A stretch of 16,894 bases of DNA. Source: Bdellovibrionales bacterium (lineage in GTDB: Bacteria > Bdellovibrionota > UBA2361 > JAGRAS01). The stretch is from NCBI GenBank assembly GCA_020434465.1, contig JAGRAS010000003.1, forward strand, positions 1 to 16,894, written 5' to 3'. Position 1 is the first letter of the stretch. Each line of letters starts with the position of its first letter. The position numbers and the translations under genes were made by a program. Shown one piece after another: positions 16,030 to 16,894 of this stretch. The notes under the pieces were generated by a model, which saw only the letters and a list, made by a program, of their open reading frames with translations, was not told the DNA's origin and ran no database searches.

Positions 16030-16620
16030 TTATTTATAAATGCCTGTTTTATTTATATAATTAACAATACCGTCTGGTAAAATTCCAGCTAAACATTTAT
16101 TTGCTAAAATCATTTGCCGAATCTTACTACTAGAAAAATTATTAATTGGAACTACATTATCTTTTAACTGGCAGATATATTTAGGAACGTTTTCAATTTC
16201 AAAACCAGATCTTGGAACTGAAATAAATTTAACCTCATTAAGCAAATCATCAAAGTTCGCCCAGGATGTTAAATGTTGAATATTATCTGAGCCAATAACA
16301 AAGTATAGTTCCTCGATTTTTCTTTTAGATTTAAAGTTTCGTATTAGATCTATTGCCCTAGATCCCTGGGGTAAACTGCCATCAACTTGTGACATATCAA
16401 TACTAAGAGGGAAGGAAGAAAAACTCTCAGAAATTATTATTTCAAGCATTTTAGTTCTATGCTCACTAGAAGCATATAACTCCTTATCGTAGCGATCATC
16501 ACCAGCAGGAATTAATACTATCTCATCGACTAACCCAGCGTTTAATACATTTGTAATAACAAGGACATGACCCAAATGTGGTGGGTCAAAATTACCGCCA
16601 TATATTGCTACTTTAGCCAT
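16030..16620 (-). CDS. nadD: Nicotinate-nucleotide adenylyltransferase (NadD family)
   Basis: A 196-aa nucleotidyltransferase expected to join ATP and nicotinic acid mononucleotide to deaminoNAD in NAD synthesis. It has the family's ATP-binding GGNFDPPHLGH (8-18), a SSEHRTKML helix (51-59), the FVIGSDNIQHLTSW strand-loop (107-120), VPRSG (135-139) and the C-terminal SSSKIRQMI (163-171; canonical ISSTxIR), ending in LPDGIVNYI. Length is normal. The ATG at 16620 is chosen because the HxGH motif then lies at the expected distance; an upstream TTG (16656) adds 12 residues without family support. Two parts are off-consensus: the usual PxHK after the first strands is replaced by GDDRYDKE, and the RxGPSYTxDTL segment reads VDGSLPQGSRAIDLI. 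So a related adenylyltransferase with a different acceptor is possible. It is divergent from lpxB. Confidence 0.75.
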   Translation of the reverse strand: MAKVAIYGGNFDPPHLGHVLVITNVLNAGLVDEIVLIPAGDDRYDKELYASSEHRTKMLEIIISESFSSFPLSIDMSQVDGSLPQGSRAIDLIRNFKSKRKIEELYFVIGSDNIQHLTSWANFDDLLNEVKFISVPRSGFEIENVPKYICQLKDNVVPINNFSSSKIRQMILANKCLAGILPDGIVNYINKTGIYK

Positions 16621-16658
16621 GGACTTGAAAATACATGGAAGAGAGGGGAATATCAATT

Positions 16659-16720
16659 CCTAGGCTTGGGACAGTGCCCAAGTCAAGTTCTGGACAAAAG
16701 CCTGGGCTAAGAAAAAAGCC
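16659..16720. promoter_or_regulatory. GC-rich hairpin region between nadD and lpxB
   Basis: This patch stands out from the AT-rich surroundings. CTTGGG (16665-16670) pairs with CCCAAG (16677-16682). The second arm can instead pair, as GCCCAAG (16676-16682), with CCTGGGC (16701-16707) with one mismatch. The two hairpins are mutually exclusive, and a further GGC/GCC pair (16705-16707 with 16718-16720) lies downstream. It precedes lpxB by about 20 nt. Whether it is an RNA switch, a protein site or chance is open. Confidence 0.35.
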
Positions 16721-16738
16721 ATTTTATAGATTTTAATT

Positions 16739-16894
16739 ATGAAGATTGTAATTAGTGCTGGTGAGACATCTGGTGATGAACATGGGGCTGAACTTACCAA
16801 AGCTCTACTCCAGCTAAATCCACAAATTGAAATTACAGGCATGGGCGGAAGATCAATGCGCAAAGCTGGAGTTAAAACTTTTATTGACTCTGAA
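16739..16894 (+). CDS. lpxB: Lipid-A-disaccharide synthase, N-terminal fragment (cut by window edge)
   Basis: The first 52 codons of a gene running off the right edge. The protein begins MKIVISAGETSGDEHGAEL, the hallmark LpxB N-terminus (family pattern AGExSGDxxGA), followed by the GMGGRSMRKAGV segment (34-45), also typical (GxGGxxMxxxG). LpxB is a peripheral inner-membrane GT19 glycosyltransferase that joins UDP-2,3-diacylglucosamine to lipid X, giving the lipid A disaccharide. The ATG at 16739 places the motif at the usual distance; there is no clear Shine-Dalgarno, only AT-rich sequence after a GC-rich hairpin patch. It is divergent from nadD over 118 bp. The frame stays open to the window end, so completeness cannot be judged. 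Confidence 0.88.
   Translation, partial: MKIVISAGETSGDEHGAELTKALLQLNPQIEITGMGGRSMRKAGVKTFIDSE

Noticed and set aside
16658..16686. TTGACT on the minus strand as the -35 of nadD
   Set aside because: At 16-18 nt spacing the corresponding -10 reads CTAGGA or similar, which does not resemble TATAAT.
16660..16863. 67-codon open frame on the minus strand
   Set aside because: Antisense to the start of lpxB, whose N-terminal motif is unmistakable.

Overview
The window is AT-rich (by eye roughly one third G+C), densely coded DNA from a Gram-negative bacterium. An lpxB start (lipid A synthesis) implies an LPS outer membrane, and a Bug-type periplasmic binding protein with its TctAB membrane partners fits that. 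The mix of a GAF-fused GspE/PilB ATPase, a long FadE-like acyl-CoA dehydrogenase and a nonulosonate synthase, in a low-GC setting, is reminiscent of the former Deltaproteobacteria (Bdellovibrionota or SAR324-like lineages). That placement is inference; there is no rRNA, tRNA or phylogenetic marker here to settle it.

Layout, left to right. (1) 152-2822, minus strand: a two-gene surface-glycan unit, a NeuB-family sialic/legionaminic/pseudaminic acid synthase followed, with an 8-nt overlap, by a GT4 glycosyltransferase with a TPR-like tail. (2) 3034-5133, plus: a long acyl-CoA dehydrogenase with its own sigma70-like promoter. (3) 5139-5823, minus: a compact toxin-antitoxin pair (ribbon-helix-helix antitoxin, PIN-domain toxin) whose promoter lies so close to the antitoxin ATG that the mRNA should be nearly leaderless. 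(4) 5967-8891, plus: a tripartite tricarboxylate transporter in the order tctC-tctB-tctA, all overlapping. (5) 8850-15955: a GAF-MshEN-GspE/PilB ATPase (plus) bracketed by two large minus-strand helical proteins of 881 and 664 aa that I do not recognise. (6) 16030-16894: nadD (minus) diverging from the first 52 codons of lpxB (plus), with an unusually GC-rich hairpin-forming spacer between them.

How they may work together: the NeuB/GT pair probably decorates a surface glycan or glycoprotein; tctCBA imports a carboxylate with high affinity; the acyl-CoA dehydrogenase feeds fatty-acid oxidation. The ATPase with its two unknown neighbours is the least explained part of the window and the best candidate for something undescribed: an orphan pilus/secretion motor with a GAF sensor, flanked by two predicted alpha-solenoid-like proteins. 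No gene-free stretch exceeds 300 bases, and I saw no tRNA, rRNA, CRISPR array or insertion sequence.
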